Below are positions 43,110 through 52,019 of a stretch of DNA of 64,000 nt, piece by piece. Both the position numbers and the translations under genes were made by a program. Origin of the DNA: CAZKTO01 sp964555685. GTDB lineage: Bacteria; Chloroflexota; Dehalococcoidia; SHYB01. Numbering within the stretch: position 1 is the first letter of the stretch; the number at the start of each line of letters is the position of its first letter. Location: assembly GCA_964555685.1 (NCBI GenBank), contig CAZKTO010000003.1, positions 20,098-84,097 on the forward strand. Direction: 5' to 3'. The notes under the pieces were generated by a model. That model ran no database searches. It worked only from the letters and a program-made list of their open reading frames with translations, and was not told the origin of the DNA.

Positions 43110-44063
43110 TCATCGCGAGGCCCCGACGCGTCGGGCGCCGGGTGGGTGAACACGCGCCGCCTCGATCTCCAGGCTGATGTCCAGCGCCCGGGCCGAGTGG
43201 GTCAGCGCGCCCACGGAAATGAAGTCCACGCCCGTCTCGGCGATCTGGCGCACGCGCCCCAGGGTCACGCCGCCGGAGGCCTCGGTCTTGCACCGGCCTT
43301 TGGCCAATCGCACCGCCTGGCGCATCTCGTCGAGGCCCATGTTGTCCAGCAGGATCACGCCGGGGCCAGCGCCGATGGCCTCTCGCGCCTCCTCGGCCGT
43401 CGTCACCTCGATCTCGATGATCATGCCAGCCGGGGCCTTCGCCCGCGCCCGCCGGACGATTTCGGCCAGCGACAACCCCCGCGCCCGGAGCACGGCGATG
43501 TGGTTGTCCTTGATGAGCACGGCGTCGCTGAGACCCATGCGATGGTTGCGCCCGCCGCCCGTGGCGACGGCGTACCTCTCCAGGCGGCGCAGGCCGGGCG
43601 TCGTCTTCCGCGTGTCGAGGATCTGGGCCTTCGTCCCCTGGACCGCGCGCACGTAGCGGGCCGTGAGCGTCGCGATGCCGCTCATCCGCTGGAGGAAGTT
43701 CAGGGCCGCCCGCTCGCCGGCGAGGAGCGCGGCGAGGCTGCCATCCACCGTCGCGATGCGCTGGCCCCGGCGGACGCGCTGGCCGTCGGACGCGAGCGAC
43801 GTGAACCGGACCGGGGCGCCGGCCTCGCGGAAGACGGCCTGGGCCACAGGCAGGCCGGCCAGCACCCCCGGCGCCTTGACGAGGATGTGGCCCCGGCCCC
43901 GGAGACCTGGGTCGATGAGGGCCCGCGTCGTCACGTCCTCGCGGGCGCCGTCCTCGTCCAGGGCCCGCCGCACGAGCTCGTCCACACCGGCCAGGAGGCG
44001 CGCCGCCGCAGCGTCCTCGCTCGTACGCGAGTTGGCCAGACCGGGCGACCGTGTTCTAGACAT
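43110..44063 (-). CDS. nadC: nicotinate-nucleotide pyrophosphorylase (quinolinate phosphoribosyltransferase)
   Basis: The 317-residue protein has EDVTTRALI, RAALNFLQRMSGIAT, DTRKTTPGLR, VATGGGRNHRMGLSD, LIKDNHI and EASGGVTL. It makes nicotinate mononucleotide from quinolinate and PRPP in NAD synthesis. GGAGG lies 12 nt before the ATG at 44063. The last few codons coincide with a dispersed palindrome copy (43121-43136). No nadA or nadB gene is nearby. Confidence 0.95.
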   Translation of the reverse strand: MSRTRSPGLANSRTSEDAAAARLLAGVDELVRRALDEDGAREDVTTRALIDPGLRGRGHILVKAPGVLAGLPVAQAVFREAGAPVRFTSLASDGQRVRRGQRIATVDGSLAALLAGERAALNFLQRMSGIATLTARYVRAVQGTKAQILDTRKTTPGLRRLERYAVATGGGRNHRMGLSDAVLIKDNHIAVLRARGLSLAEIVRRARAKAPAGMIIEIEVTTAEEAREAIGAGPGVILLDNMGLDEMRQAVRLAKGRCKTEASGGVTLGRVRQIAETGVDFISVGALTHSARALDISLEIEAARVHPPGARRVGASR

Positions 44064-44185
44064 GAGACCGCATCGCCTCCAAAGGACAAGGGTACCCTGG
44101 GCGGAACCATGACAACAAGATAGAGGTACGGCGCGCCGTGCCCCTGCCCATGGCGCCCGTCTCACCGCTCGCGGGCCCCGTGCGG

Positions 44186-45349
44186 CTACCTTTGTCCGGC
44201 GGTCACCGGCTCGCAGCGATAGAGCCGCGCCGAGTTGTCCCAGAGGATCTTGCGCTTGACCTCGGCGCTCAAGCCGGGCTGATCAAGGAAGCTGGAGACG
44301 GCGTTCGGGAACTTGGCGTCCGGGTGCGGGTAGTCGGTGGAGAAGACGATGCGGTCGTCGCCCAGCCAGTCGACGACGTACTTGACCAGCTCCTCATCGG
44401 GCTCCGTGGAGATGGAGCATTGGCGCCGGAAGTAGTCGCTGGGCCTCGTCTTCAGTCCAGCGTCGCTGACCGTCATGCGCCGGCGGATAGCCCCCTCATA
44501 GTGCTCGTCCATACGCTTGAGCCAGAAGGGCGCCCAGGCCGAGCCCGACTCCAGAAAGGCCGCCTGGAGGCGCGGGAAGCGCTCGAGGGTGCCGCCATAG
44601 ATCAGGCTGAGGCAGGCCAGCATCTGCTCGAAGGCGTGGGAGCAGATGTGCCGGGCCTGGCCGTCGGCGAAGCGGTCGGCGCCGGCCTGAGGGAGCTTGG
44701 GCCGTCCGCCCTCGTGGACGGCCAGGGGCACGCCCAGGTCCTGGAGCTCGGCGTAGAGCGGGTCGTAGGAGCGGTCGTCGAGGTTGCGCCCGTTGACCGG
44801 GTTGGGCCGGACGAAGATGGCGCACATGCCGAGGTCGCGGACGGCGCGGCGGGCCTCGGCGGCCGCCGCCCGCGGGTCGTGGAGCGACACCATGGCGGCG
44901 CCCCGCAGCCGGCGCGGATCGGTCTTGCAGAAGTCGGCCAGCCAGTCGTTGTAGGCGCGGCAGATGGCGGCGGAGAGCTTGGGGTCGAGGCCATCGGCGG
45001 CGATGGCGAAGAGGCCGAAGGACGGATAGAGGACCGCCACATCCACGCCCTCGATCTCCATGTCCGAGATCTGGCACTGGGCGTCGAACTTGCGGGCGAC
45101 GGCCTTGGAGTAGGTGGCGTCGATGGAGCGGTTCATCTCGGCGACGCGCTTCTTGAAGTCCTCGGGCGAGCGGTGGCCGTCGCGATCGCGCCAGGTGTTG
45201 ATGGAGATGCCGTCGACGATAAGGCCGTAGGTCAGGTCCTCGGGCTGGGGCTCGCGCCCGCGGAACTCCGGCGCGATGTACCTCTTCCACATGTCCATGG
45301 GCTCGATGACGTGCCCATCGCCATCGATGACCCGGAAGCCGTTCTTCAT
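44186..45349 (-). CDS. amidohydrolase family protein (amidohydrolase_2 type)
   Basis: The 387-residue paralog of the 26478 gene has VIDGDGHVIEPMDMWKRY, YPSFGLFAIA, HEGGRPK, ICSHAFEQMLA, FLESGSAWAPFWLKRMDEHY, PSDYFRRQCSIS and FSTDYPHPDAKFPNA. Conserved His, Glu and Asp metal ligands are present. AAGGAGG precedes the ATG. It probably hydrolyses or decarboxylates a cyclic or aromatic acid; the substrate is unknown. Confidence 0.87.
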   Translation of the reverse strand: MKNGFRVIDGDGHVIEPMDMWKRYIAPEFRGREPQPEDLTYGLIVDGISINTWRDRDGHRSPEDFKKRVAEMNRSIDATYSKAVARKFDAQCQISDMEIEGVDVAVLYPSFGLFAIAADGLDPKLSAAICRAYNDWLADFCKTDPRRLRGAAMVSLHDPRAAAAEARRAVRDLGMCAIFVRPNPVNGRNLDDRSYDPLYAELQDLGVPLAVHEGGRPKLPQAGADRFADGQARHICSHAFEQMLACLSLIYGGTLERFPRLQAAFLESGSAWAPFWLKRMDEHYEGAIRRRMTVSDAGLKTRPSDYFRRQCSISTEPDEELVKYVVDWLGDDRIVFSTDYPHPDAKFPNAVSSFLDQPGLSAEVKRKILWDNSARLYRCEPVTAGQR

Positions 45350-45384
45350 GCCGCACCTCCTTGGCTGCCCTCACCCCACCCGCA

Positions 45385-45425
45385 TCCTCTCCGGCTCGGA
45401 GCGTGGGCACCCCGACCTGTCGGGG
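45385..45425. repeat. degenerate hairpin plus 16-bp palindrome
   Basis: An imperfect TCCTCTCCG/CGGAG hairpin is followed by a perfect CCCCGACCTGTCGGGG (45410-45425), in the 101-bp spacer between two minus-strand genes. Confidence 0.65.
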
Positions 45426-45450
45426 CGGAGGAGGTCAGCATGGTGACCCT

Positions 45451-46350
45451 CTACTTCAAGCGTCGCTTTGCCTTCGGATAGCCGGGAAGCTGGACGCCGG
45501 CCCAGTCCTCCATGACCCGGACGAACTCGACGAGATCCGCCTCGGGGCCCACGGCGCCCAGGATCGTTCGCATCTCCTGCTGGGCCGCCGTTCCCACCGG
45601 GACCGGCACGCCCACCGCTTGAGCCAAGCCAATGGCCACGTCAAAGTCCTTGGCGTTGGTCCAGACGGTGGCGCCGAACTCGGGCCGGCCGTCCTTCCCG
45701 CCGATGACGCGGGCCATGGCGCCCATGTCCATGACCTCGGCGCAGAGGCGCGGATCGAGGCCGGCCTTGGCGCCCAGGATCAGCGTCTCCGCCTCGACGA
45801 CCATCTTCGCCTGGGCCGCCAGGTTATGGACCGTCTTCATCGTATGCCCCGCGCCGCTGGGGCCGCAGTAGTAGACACGCTTGCCCAGAAGGTCGAGGAG
45901 CGGCTTGCAGGCGTCGTAGGCCGCCCGCTCGCCGCCCGCCATCACCTTGAGCGTCCCCTTCTCGGCGCCACCGACGCCGCCGCTGACGGCGGCATCGATC
46001 ATCCGGACCCTCTTCTTGGCAAGCTCGGCCGCCACACGGCGCGTGACGGGCGGGTCGCCGCTGGTCGTATCGATAACGGTCAGGCCCGGCCTGGCGCCGT
46101 GGATCACGCCGCTCTCGCCCAGGACCGCCTTCTCGACGTCCGTGGACTTGGGCAGAGAGAGGATGAGGACCGACGAGCGGGCCGCCGCGTCCTTGGGGCT
46201 CGAGGCGACGGGCGCGCCCAGCTTCTCCAGGGGGTCCATCGCCTCGCGGCGGATGTCGTAGACGATGGCGTTTTGGCCCTGGTCCTTCAGGCGCCTCCAC
46301 ATGGCGGCGCCCATCTTGCCCACGCCGACGATACCGATCGTCATGTGCAT
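45451..46350 (-). CDS. NAD(P)-dependent beta-hydroxyacid dehydrogenase (3-hydroxyisobutyrate dehydrogenase family)
   Basis: The 299-residue protein has an N-terminal Rossmann motif, IGIVGVGKMGAAMWRRL. LSLPKSTDVEKAVLG and DAAVSGGVGGAEKGTL (substrate loop) follow, then GAGHTMKTVHN with the catalytic lysine and asparagine. It oxidises a beta-hydroxyacid or reduces the semialdehyde. GAGG lies 7 nt before the first ATG. It is close to an amidohydrolase gene in the same orientation. Confidence 0.9.
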   Translation of the reverse strand: MHMTIGIVGVGKMGAAMWRRLKDQGQNAIVYDIRREAMDPLEKLGAPVASSPKDAAARSSVLILSLPKSTDVEKAVLGESGVIHGARPGLTVIDTTSGDPPVTRRVAAELAKKRVRMIDAAVSGGVGGAEKGTLKVMAGGERAAYDACKPLLDLLGKRVYYCGPSGAGHTMKTVHNLAAQAKMVVEAETLILGAKAGLDPRLCAEVMDMGAMARVIGGKDGRPEFGATVWTNAKDFDVAIGLAQAVGVPVPVGTAAQQEMRTILGAVGPEADLVEFVRVMEDWAGVQLPGYPKAKRRLK

Positions 46351-46412
46351 GCGCTCACCTCGGATCTCGCCCCTTGTTCCTTACTCCTTAGTTCCCAGTA
46401 GTTCCCAGTCCC

Positions 46413-48113
46413 TTACCTATCCAGCCACTCCTGCTCGAACCGGCTCCACTCGTCGAAGAAGCCGCTGAGCCCGACCGGGGAGTTGCGCACATAGGACTGG
46501 ATCACCACGATGCGCAGGAGATTCACCGACGTAGGCACCGTCGCATCGTCAATGGAGAGACGGTAGATCTGGTCCACGACGCGCTTGCGGGCCACCGGGT
46601 CGAGCAACGTGGCCTGCTGGTTGTACAGGCGGATGATCTCCGGGTTCTCCCAGCCGACGTAGTTGTTGAGCCCTCCAGGGAGGAAGTGATCTGGGATATA
46701 GGACTCCGGGAGATCGACCAGGTGACCATAACCGCCGTAGGCCACTTCGAAGTTCTTCTTCTGAAGCTCGGTGGTCAGTGCGGCCGCATCGAAGGCACGG
46801 AAGTTGAACTTGCCGGTGAAGCCGCCCCGGGCCAGGTCCTGCGCGATAAACGCCGGCGCCTCGTCATAGGGCCGGCGCGTGATGAAGCTGATCTCCAGCT
46901 TGCTGCCATCGATGCCGGCCTCCTGGAGAAGCCGCTTCGCCTCAGCCCAGTCCTGGTCCTTCGGCTGGCGGTAGCCTGGCAGCTTCTTCACCTCGTCCTC
47001 GGCAAGGCCCGTGGCGCCGCCCAGCGCCGGCGCGGTCCAGACGCCGGCCCACTCATAGCCCAGCCCTCTGAAGTAGCCTTGCACCATCTTGGTCCGGTCG
47101 ATGGAGAGATGGAACGCCCGCCGGACGCGAGGATCGGTCCATGGTGCCACTTTATTGAAGATCACCCACTGGATGCCCGCCATGAACTTGTGGGATTGAA
47201 CACCGGGCACGGCCCGCTTCACGTCCTCCAAGATTCCGTCGTCGGCGATGGCGAACTGCGAGTTATCGCTGCGCTCGAGGCGCCCGGTCTGGAAGGCGCT
47301 CCGCTGCAACGCCAGGTCCAAGATGATGAGGATGCTCAGGCTGTCCAGATAGGGCAGGCCAGGTTTGAAGTAGTCCGGGTTGCGCGCATACTCGCCGCCA
47401 ACTCCCCGCTGGTAGCTGGCCCACTTGAAAGGCCCCGTGCCGATGGGCTGGTTGCGGAACTGCTCCTCCGTCAGTCCGCTGGGCGTGATCATCACATGCG
47501 GCTGGGCGAGCTTGACCAGGAAGTCCGGGTCCACAGCGCTCAACGTGATGCGAAGCGTCGCCTCATCCGGCGCGTCGACGCCGCTGACCTTGGCGAACTG
47601 GCTCTTCATATGCCCCGTGCGCATCAGGTCCATCGAGAAGAGGATGTCCTTCATGGTCAGCGGGCTGCCGTTGTGCCACTTGACGCCCTGGCGGAGCTTC
47701 AGCGTTACGGTCTGGCCGTCGCCAGCAACCGCCCACGACTCGGCAAGATTGGGCAGCAGGGCCTTGGCGCCCGTCTTGTAGGGGTCCCACTGAATGAGGC
47801 CGTTCATCATGGGCTGGAGGCGGACGATATCGACGCCCATGTTGAACTTGAGGGGGTAGAGCTGCCGATACTCCGACGGCAGCGAGGTGCGGTAGGTGCC
47901 GCCGCGCTTGGGCGCCGGAGTGGGGGTGGGGGCCGGCGTCAGCGTCGCCCGCGGGGTAGGCGAGGCCGCCGCGGTTGGCGCGGCCGTGGGCGCCGCCTCC
48001 TCCTCGTCGCCTCCGCCGCAGGCCACCACGACCAGCGCGACAGCGACCGCCATGACCAGGGCCAGCCAGGCCCGCCGCCCGCGACGACCCCTCGCCTCGC
48101 TCAAACTGCGCAT
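46413..48113 (-). CDS. ABC transporter substrate-binding lipoprotein (peptide/opine/nickel, family 5)
   Basis: The 566-residue protein has a lipoprotein signal: an Arg-rich start, WLALVMAVAVALVVVACGG with lipidation cysteine at about residue 32, then a Thr/Pro/Ala linker. The SBP_bac_5 domain shows LAESWAVAGDGQTVTLKLRQGVKWHNG (quoted in part), NQPIGTGPFKW, and a late WDPYK-type region. GGGGAGG is directly upstream. No permease or ATPase genes are adjacent, so the transporter partners are elsewhere. Confidence 0.9.
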   Translation of the reverse strand: MRSLSEARGRRGRRAWLALVMAVAVALVVVACGGGDEEEAAPTAAPTAAASPTPRATLTPAPTPTPAPKRGGTYRTSLPSEYRQLYPLKFNMGVDIVRLQPMMNGLIQWDPYKTGAKALLPNLAESWAVAGDGQTVTLKLRQGVKWHNGSPLTMKDILFSMDLMRTGHMKSQFAKVSGVDAPDEATLRITLSAVDPDFLVKLAQPHVMITPSGLTEEQFRNQPIGTGPFKWASYQRGVGGEYARNPDYFKPGLPYLDSLSILIILDLALQRSAFQTGRLERSDNSQFAIADDGILEDVKRAVPGVQSHKFMAGIQWVIFNKVAPWTDPRVRRAFHLSIDRTKMVQGYFRGLGYEWAGVWTAPALGGATGLAEDEVKKLPGYRQPKDQDWAEAKRLLQEAGIDGSKLEISFITRRPYDEAPAFIAQDLARGGFTGKFNFRAFDAAALTTELQKKNFEVAYGGYGHLVDLPESYIPDHFLPGGLNNYVGWENPEIIRLYNQQATLLDPVARKRVVDQIYRLSIDDATVPTSVNLLRIVVIQSYVRNSPVGLSGFFDEWSRFEQEWLDR

Positions 48114-48283
48114 CAGAGCCTCCCCTTCGGCGATACCGCCGCCGCTGCGCCGGACCGGCTGGCCGGATGTTAGTCCACGGTGCCGGGCTTGTCAAAGGAA
48201 CGGAAATGACCACCAAGACACCAAGGCACGAAGGGAGAAAAAGGATCCGCAGATGGGCGCAAATGGATGCCCTATCCCCATGG

Positions 48284-48375
48284 CCCCTTCCCGGCGCAGG
48301 AAGGGGGACGGCCTCACCCACCCCGACAAGCCGGGGTACCCGCCCTCTCCATCCCGGATGGAGCGGGGTGGCGAA
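48284..48375. repeat. cluster of hairpins and one palindrome
   Basis: A CCCCTTCC/GGAAGGGG stem (48284-48291 with 48299-48306) is followed by a CCCCGACAAGCCGGGG palindrome copy (48321-48336, one mismatch) and a CTCCATCC/GGATGGAG hairpin, in the spacer between the lipoprotein and luciferase-like genes. Confidence 0.65.
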
Positions 48376-48392
48376 GCCAGGGAGAGGCTGCC

Positions 48393-49526
48393 CTACGCCC
48401 GCGCCGCTTTGCGCGCGAAGTGCGGCATCACGTCGCGGGCGAAGCGCTCCATCGCCCGGCGCACGTCCGCGAGCGGCGGGCGCGAGCCGACGCCCCGCAC
48501 GCCGAACGAGCAGATCAGATGCCGCACACCGATGGCCTCCAACTCCTCGATCTTCCGGACCACCCGGTCGGCGTCGCCCGCCACCCAGCGCTCCTCCCAC
48601 GCCTCCTCCGTGTTGGCGAGGAAGGCCGTCGGCCTCCGTCCTTGGTAGCCCTGCTCCCAGTACTCGTAGCCTTGGGCCACCTTTCCCGTCTTGGGGTCGA
48701 TGGGGGCGCTCTCGCGGGCGTAGCGCTCGTGGGCCGTCGTCGCCTCCTTGTGCGGGTTGAAGGCCTGGGCGAAGGGGAGCGTGGGCGGAGCGCGCAGGAC
48801 GAAGTCTTTGGCCTGGGCGTTGGTCTCGGCGATGTAGACGGGGCGCGAGGCCACGATCTCGGCGTCGTCCACCCGATGCCCGTTCGCGCGGGCGATCTCC
48901 TGCCACATGGCGCAGGCCTCGCGCAGCTGCGTCAGGTTCTCCTGCCCGCTGACGATGAACGGAATGCCCCGCTTGGCGTAGTGACGGATGCTGTCCGTGC
49001 TGATGGATGCGACGAAGACTGGCGGCCTGGGTTTCTGGACTGGCGCCGGCACGAGGAGCACGTCCTCGACGGTGTAGTACTTCCCTCGATACGAGAGGCG
49101 CCGGCCCTCCCACGCCTGGAGCACGATATCCAGCATCTCGTCCGTCCGGGCCCGTGAGTCGTCCATCGACACGCCGAAGCCGGCGAACTCGACGCCCTGG
49201 TAGCCGCGCCCGAAGCCGAAGTTCAGGCGCCCGCCGCTGACGATATCGACCATGGCGGCGTCCTCGGCCACGCGCAGGGGATGATGGAACGGCATGACGA
49301 CGATGGCGCTGCCCAAGCGGATGCGCTTGGTGCGGGCGGCGATGTTGGCGAGGAGCAAAAGGGTATTGGGCACGACGCCGTAGTCGCGGAAGTGGTGCTC
49401 GGCGATCCACACGCAGTCGTACCCCAGCTCGTCGGCCCACTGGATGACCTGGAGCTCGTAGTCGTAGACCTGCTGGACGGACCAGTCGGCCGGTCTTGGA
49501 AAGAGATGGAAGGTCGAGAACTTCAT
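48393..49526 (-). CDS. luciferase-like (LLM) flavin-dependent oxidoreductase
   Basis: The 377-residue protein begins MKFSTFHLFPRPADWS. WADELGYDCVWIAEHHFRDYG, IRLGSAIVVMPFHHPLRVAED (in part) and GRLNFGFGRGYQ are typical of bacterial-luciferase-family monooxygenases. It closely resembles the gene at 62097-63191, including the WIAEHHFR and AEDAAMVD segments, so the two are paralogs. The ATG at 49526 fits the conserved N terminus better than one six codons earlier. The substrate is unknown. Confidence 0.88.
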   Translation of the reverse strand: MKFSTFHLFPRPADWSVQQVYDYELQVIQWADELGYDCVWIAEHHFRDYGVVPNTLLLLANIAARTKRIRLGSAIVVMPFHHPLRVAEDAAMVDIVSGGRLNFGFGRGYQGVEFAGFGVSMDDSRARTDEMLDIVLQAWEGRRLSYRGKYYTVEDVLLVPAPVQKPRPPVFVASISTDSIRHYAKRGIPFIVSGQENLTQLREACAMWQEIARANGHRVDDAEIVASRPVYIAETNAQAKDFVLRAPPTLPFAQAFNPHKEATTAHERYARESAPIDPKTGKVAQGYEYWEQGYQGRRPTAFLANTEEAWEERWVAGDADRVVRKIEELEAIGVRHLICSFGVRGVGSRPPLADVRRAMERFARDVMPHFARKAARA

Positions 49527-49702
49527 GGCGCGCAGCCCCGGCACACTCTAGGCCCGGCGACGCGCCCTGTCAAACGCGCGCCACGCATCCAGGGCTCCCC
49601 TGCCCCAGCGTTCAGGCTATCAGGGGCTTGCGCTACGGTGGTGGCCCGCTAGAATGGGCTCCGTGCCCGTTTCATGGCAGACCCGTCAGGAGGTAACGTG
49701 CA

Positions 49703-50762
49703 ATGAAGGTGGTGGTCGTTCTCTATCCAGGAGGCGAGGCCGCCAGGCGGACTCCGGAGCTGCTGGGATGCGCCGAGCACGCTCTTGGGCTTCGCGATCT
49801 CGTCCAGTCGCGCGGACACGAGCTTGTCTCCATCACCGACACTGGCGCGGAGTTGGATAGACACCTGCCCACGACGGACGTGCTCATCGCCACGCCGTTC
49901 TGGCCTGCGTATATCACCAGGGAGAGGATAAGCAAGGCCCCCCGCCTGAAGCTCCTGTTGACCGCCGGGGTCGGTTCAGACCATTTCGACCTCGCGGCGG
50001 CGGCTGAACGCAACATCACCGTCGCGGAGATCACGGGCAGCAACGTCGTCAGCGTGGCCGAGCACGTGGTCATGCAGATNNNNNNNNNNGCTCGCCCTGG
50101 TTCGGAACTATATCCCGGCCTACAAACAGGTGATCGAGGGCAAGTGGGATATCGGGAGCGTCGCCGCCAACTCCCATGACCTGGAGGACAAGACGGTCGG
50201 GATCGTGGGGATGGGGCGCATCGGCCAGCGCGTCGCGGCGCGCCTCAAGCCCTTCGACGTGCGGACGTTCTACTACGACAACCGGCGCATGACCGCCGTG
50301 GAGGAGCAGGTCCTGGGAGCCCGCTATCTAGCCCTGGACTCCCTTCTGCCCGTGTGCGACGTCATTAGCATCAACGCTCCCCTGACCCCCGCGACGGACC
50401 GGCTGTTCAACAAGGACCGGCTGGACCGCATGAAGAAGGGCGCCTACCTCGTGAACACGGCCCGGGGGCGCATTGTGGATACCGGCGCGCTGGTGGAGGT
50501 CCTGAAGAGCGGCCATCTGGCTGGGTATGCTGGAGATGTGTGGTACCCGCAACCCGCGCCCGCCGATCACCCGTGGCGCACGATGCCCAACCACGCCATG
50601 ACCCCTCACGTCTCCGGCACGACGCTCGAGGCGCAGCGGCGATATGCGGACGGGGTACGGGACTGCCTCACCCGTTTCTTCGAGGGGCGCCCTCTCGAAA
50701 GAGAGTACCTCATCGCGGACGGAGGAAAGATCGTCAGCCCAAGCTATAGCTATGCCTACTGA
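49703..50762 (+). CDS. fdh: NAD-dependent formate dehydrogenase, interrupted by an N run
   Basis: The D-2-hydroxyacid-dehydrogenase-fold protein matches FDH specifically: ATPFWPAYITRERI, TAGVGSDHFD, TGSNVVSVAEHVVM, GIVGMGRIGQRV, GAYLVNTARG, GYAGDVWYPQPAPADHPWR and MTPHVSGTTLEAQ. FDH catalytic Asn, Arg, Gln and His are present. Ten N at 50080-50089 put the halves in different frames. Joining CAGAT directly to GCTCGCC restores VVMQMLALVRNYIPAYKQ and one 349-residue frame. It oxidises formate to CO2 with NAD+, without metal or selenocysteine. Confidence 0.88.
50080..50089. other. 10-N scaffold gap, apparently zero length
   Basis: Removing all ten N restores the formate dehydrogenase reading frame and gives a family-consistent sequence, so no real bases seem to be missing. 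Confidence 0.75.
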
Positions 50763-50891
50763 CGAAAACGTAGGGGGCCGCTGAAGCCCTACAGGCGGGC
50801 CGGCATTGGAGCGGGCGCTTCGGAAGTCCTCGCTTCCACCAACACGCTCGCGGGGCGCGGGTACTGACTTTCTTCAAGGGAGGACGTGGTT

Positions 50892-51788
50892 ATGGCGGAG
50901 GTCACTGTGAGTCACCACCCTGAATTAACCATAGACGGCGTGGCGGTCATCGTGAAACGAGCGGTCGCGGCTGTTGTGCTGCTGTGCGCGTTGGCGCTGG
51001 CCCTGTCGACGTGTGGTGGCTCGTTTGAGGCACGTCAGCACTACGACAATGGTACGAGGCTCATGGACCAGGGCAAACTGAATGAGGCTATCGTTGAATT
51101 TGACGAGGCCATCCGCCTCAACCCCAAGTATGCCCTGGCCTACAGCCACCGGGGCCTCACCTACTATAACTTGGGGCAGCACCAGCGGGCCATCCAGGAC
51201 CTGGACGAGGCCATCCGCCTCGATCCCAAGCTTGCCAACGCCTACAACAACCGGGGCCTCGCCTACGATGACCTGGGCCAATACCAGCGGGCCATCCAGG
51301 ACTACGACGAGGCCATCCGCCTCAACCCCAAGGACGCCCTGGCCTACTACAACCGGGGCCTCGCCTACTATGACCTGGGGCAGCTCCAGCGGGCCATCCA
51401 GGACTACGACGAGGCCGTCCGCCTCGACGCGAAGTATGCCCTGGCCTACAACAACCGGGGCAACGCCTACGCTAACCTGGGCCAATACCAGCGGGCCATC
51501 CAGGACTACGACGAAGCCATCCGCCTCAACCCGAAGGATGCCAAGCCCTACTACAACCGGGGCTTGACTTACCGTCGGTTGGGCCAGCCCCAGCGGGCCA
51601 TCCAGGACCTCGACGAGGCCATCCGCCTCGACCCGAAGGATGCGGACGCCTACCCCAACCGGGCATTGGCGTATACCGCCCTTAATCGGGACCAGGAGGC
51701 TGAGCGGGATATCGCCAGAGCAATAGAATTGGGGTATGATCCTGCGAGACTGAGGGCAGGCATTGATGCACTAAAGAAGCAGCGTTAG
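50892..51788 (+). CDS. tetratricopeptide-repeat lipoprotein or secreted protein
   Basis: The protein has 298 residues. A hydrophobic segment (AVAAVVLLCALALALSTCGGS) resembles a lipoprotein signal, although Thr before the Cys is unusual. A GTG at 50952 (start VKRAVAAV) would make the signal begin normally. Seven 34-residue TPR units follow, each of the form AYxNRGLAYxxLGQxQRAIQDxDEAIRLxPK. The DNA of units 2-6 is nearly identical, indicating recent repeat amplification. The ATG at 50892 has GGGAGG 8 nt upstream. It is presumably a protein-interaction scaffold at the envelope. Confidence 0.85.
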   Translation: MAEVTVSHHPELTIDGVAVIVKRAVAAVVLLCALALALSTCGGSFEARQHYDNGTRLMDQGKLNEAIVEFDEAIRLNPKYALAYSHRGLTYYNLGQHQRAIQDLDEAIRLDPKLANAYNNRGLAYDDLGQYQRAIQDYDEAIRLNPKDALAYYNRGLAYYDLGQLQRAIQDYDEAVRLDAKYALAYNNRGNAYANLGQYQRAIQDYDEAIRLNPKDAKPYYNRGLTYRRLGQPQRAIQDLDEAIRLDPKDADAYPNRALAYTALNRDQEAERDIARAIELGYDPARLRAGIDALKKQR

Positions 51789-51972
51789 TTGTGCCTGTCG
51801 GCTGGCCAGAAGGGAATCCGTATGGAGCGGGTAAACGGTCTCGGAACGTGCTCAGGCGACCGCAAGGTACCCTTGTGGAGCCGGGTGACACGCGCGTCCC
51901 CAAGGTGCCTCTCTGGCGAACAGCCGCTAAGACCACCCCCGGCCGAACTCTAGGAATGCGTAGCCCTGAAGC

Positions 51973-51997
51973 GGGGGGGGGCAGGTCACCCCCCCCC
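51973..51997. repeat. G9/C9 homopolymer hairpin
   Basis: Nine G (51973-51981), a CAGGTCA loop and nine C (51989-51997) form a perfect 9-bp stem, just before the AAGGGAGG ribosome-binding site (52001-52008) of the next gene. Such tracts are prone to slippage and to G-quadruplex formation. Confidence 0.85.
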
Positions 51998-52019
51998 ATG
52001 AAGGGAGGTATGCAGCCTC

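Noticed and set aside
51070..51660. Regular repeats of about 102 bp that could suggest a CRISPR or satellite array
   Set aside because: They are in frame and encode 34-residue TPR units.
51789..52019. Group II intron or structured RNA before the DUF2971 gene
   Set aside because: No domain V or VI consensus and no reverse transcriptase; only the G9/C9 hairpin is convincing.
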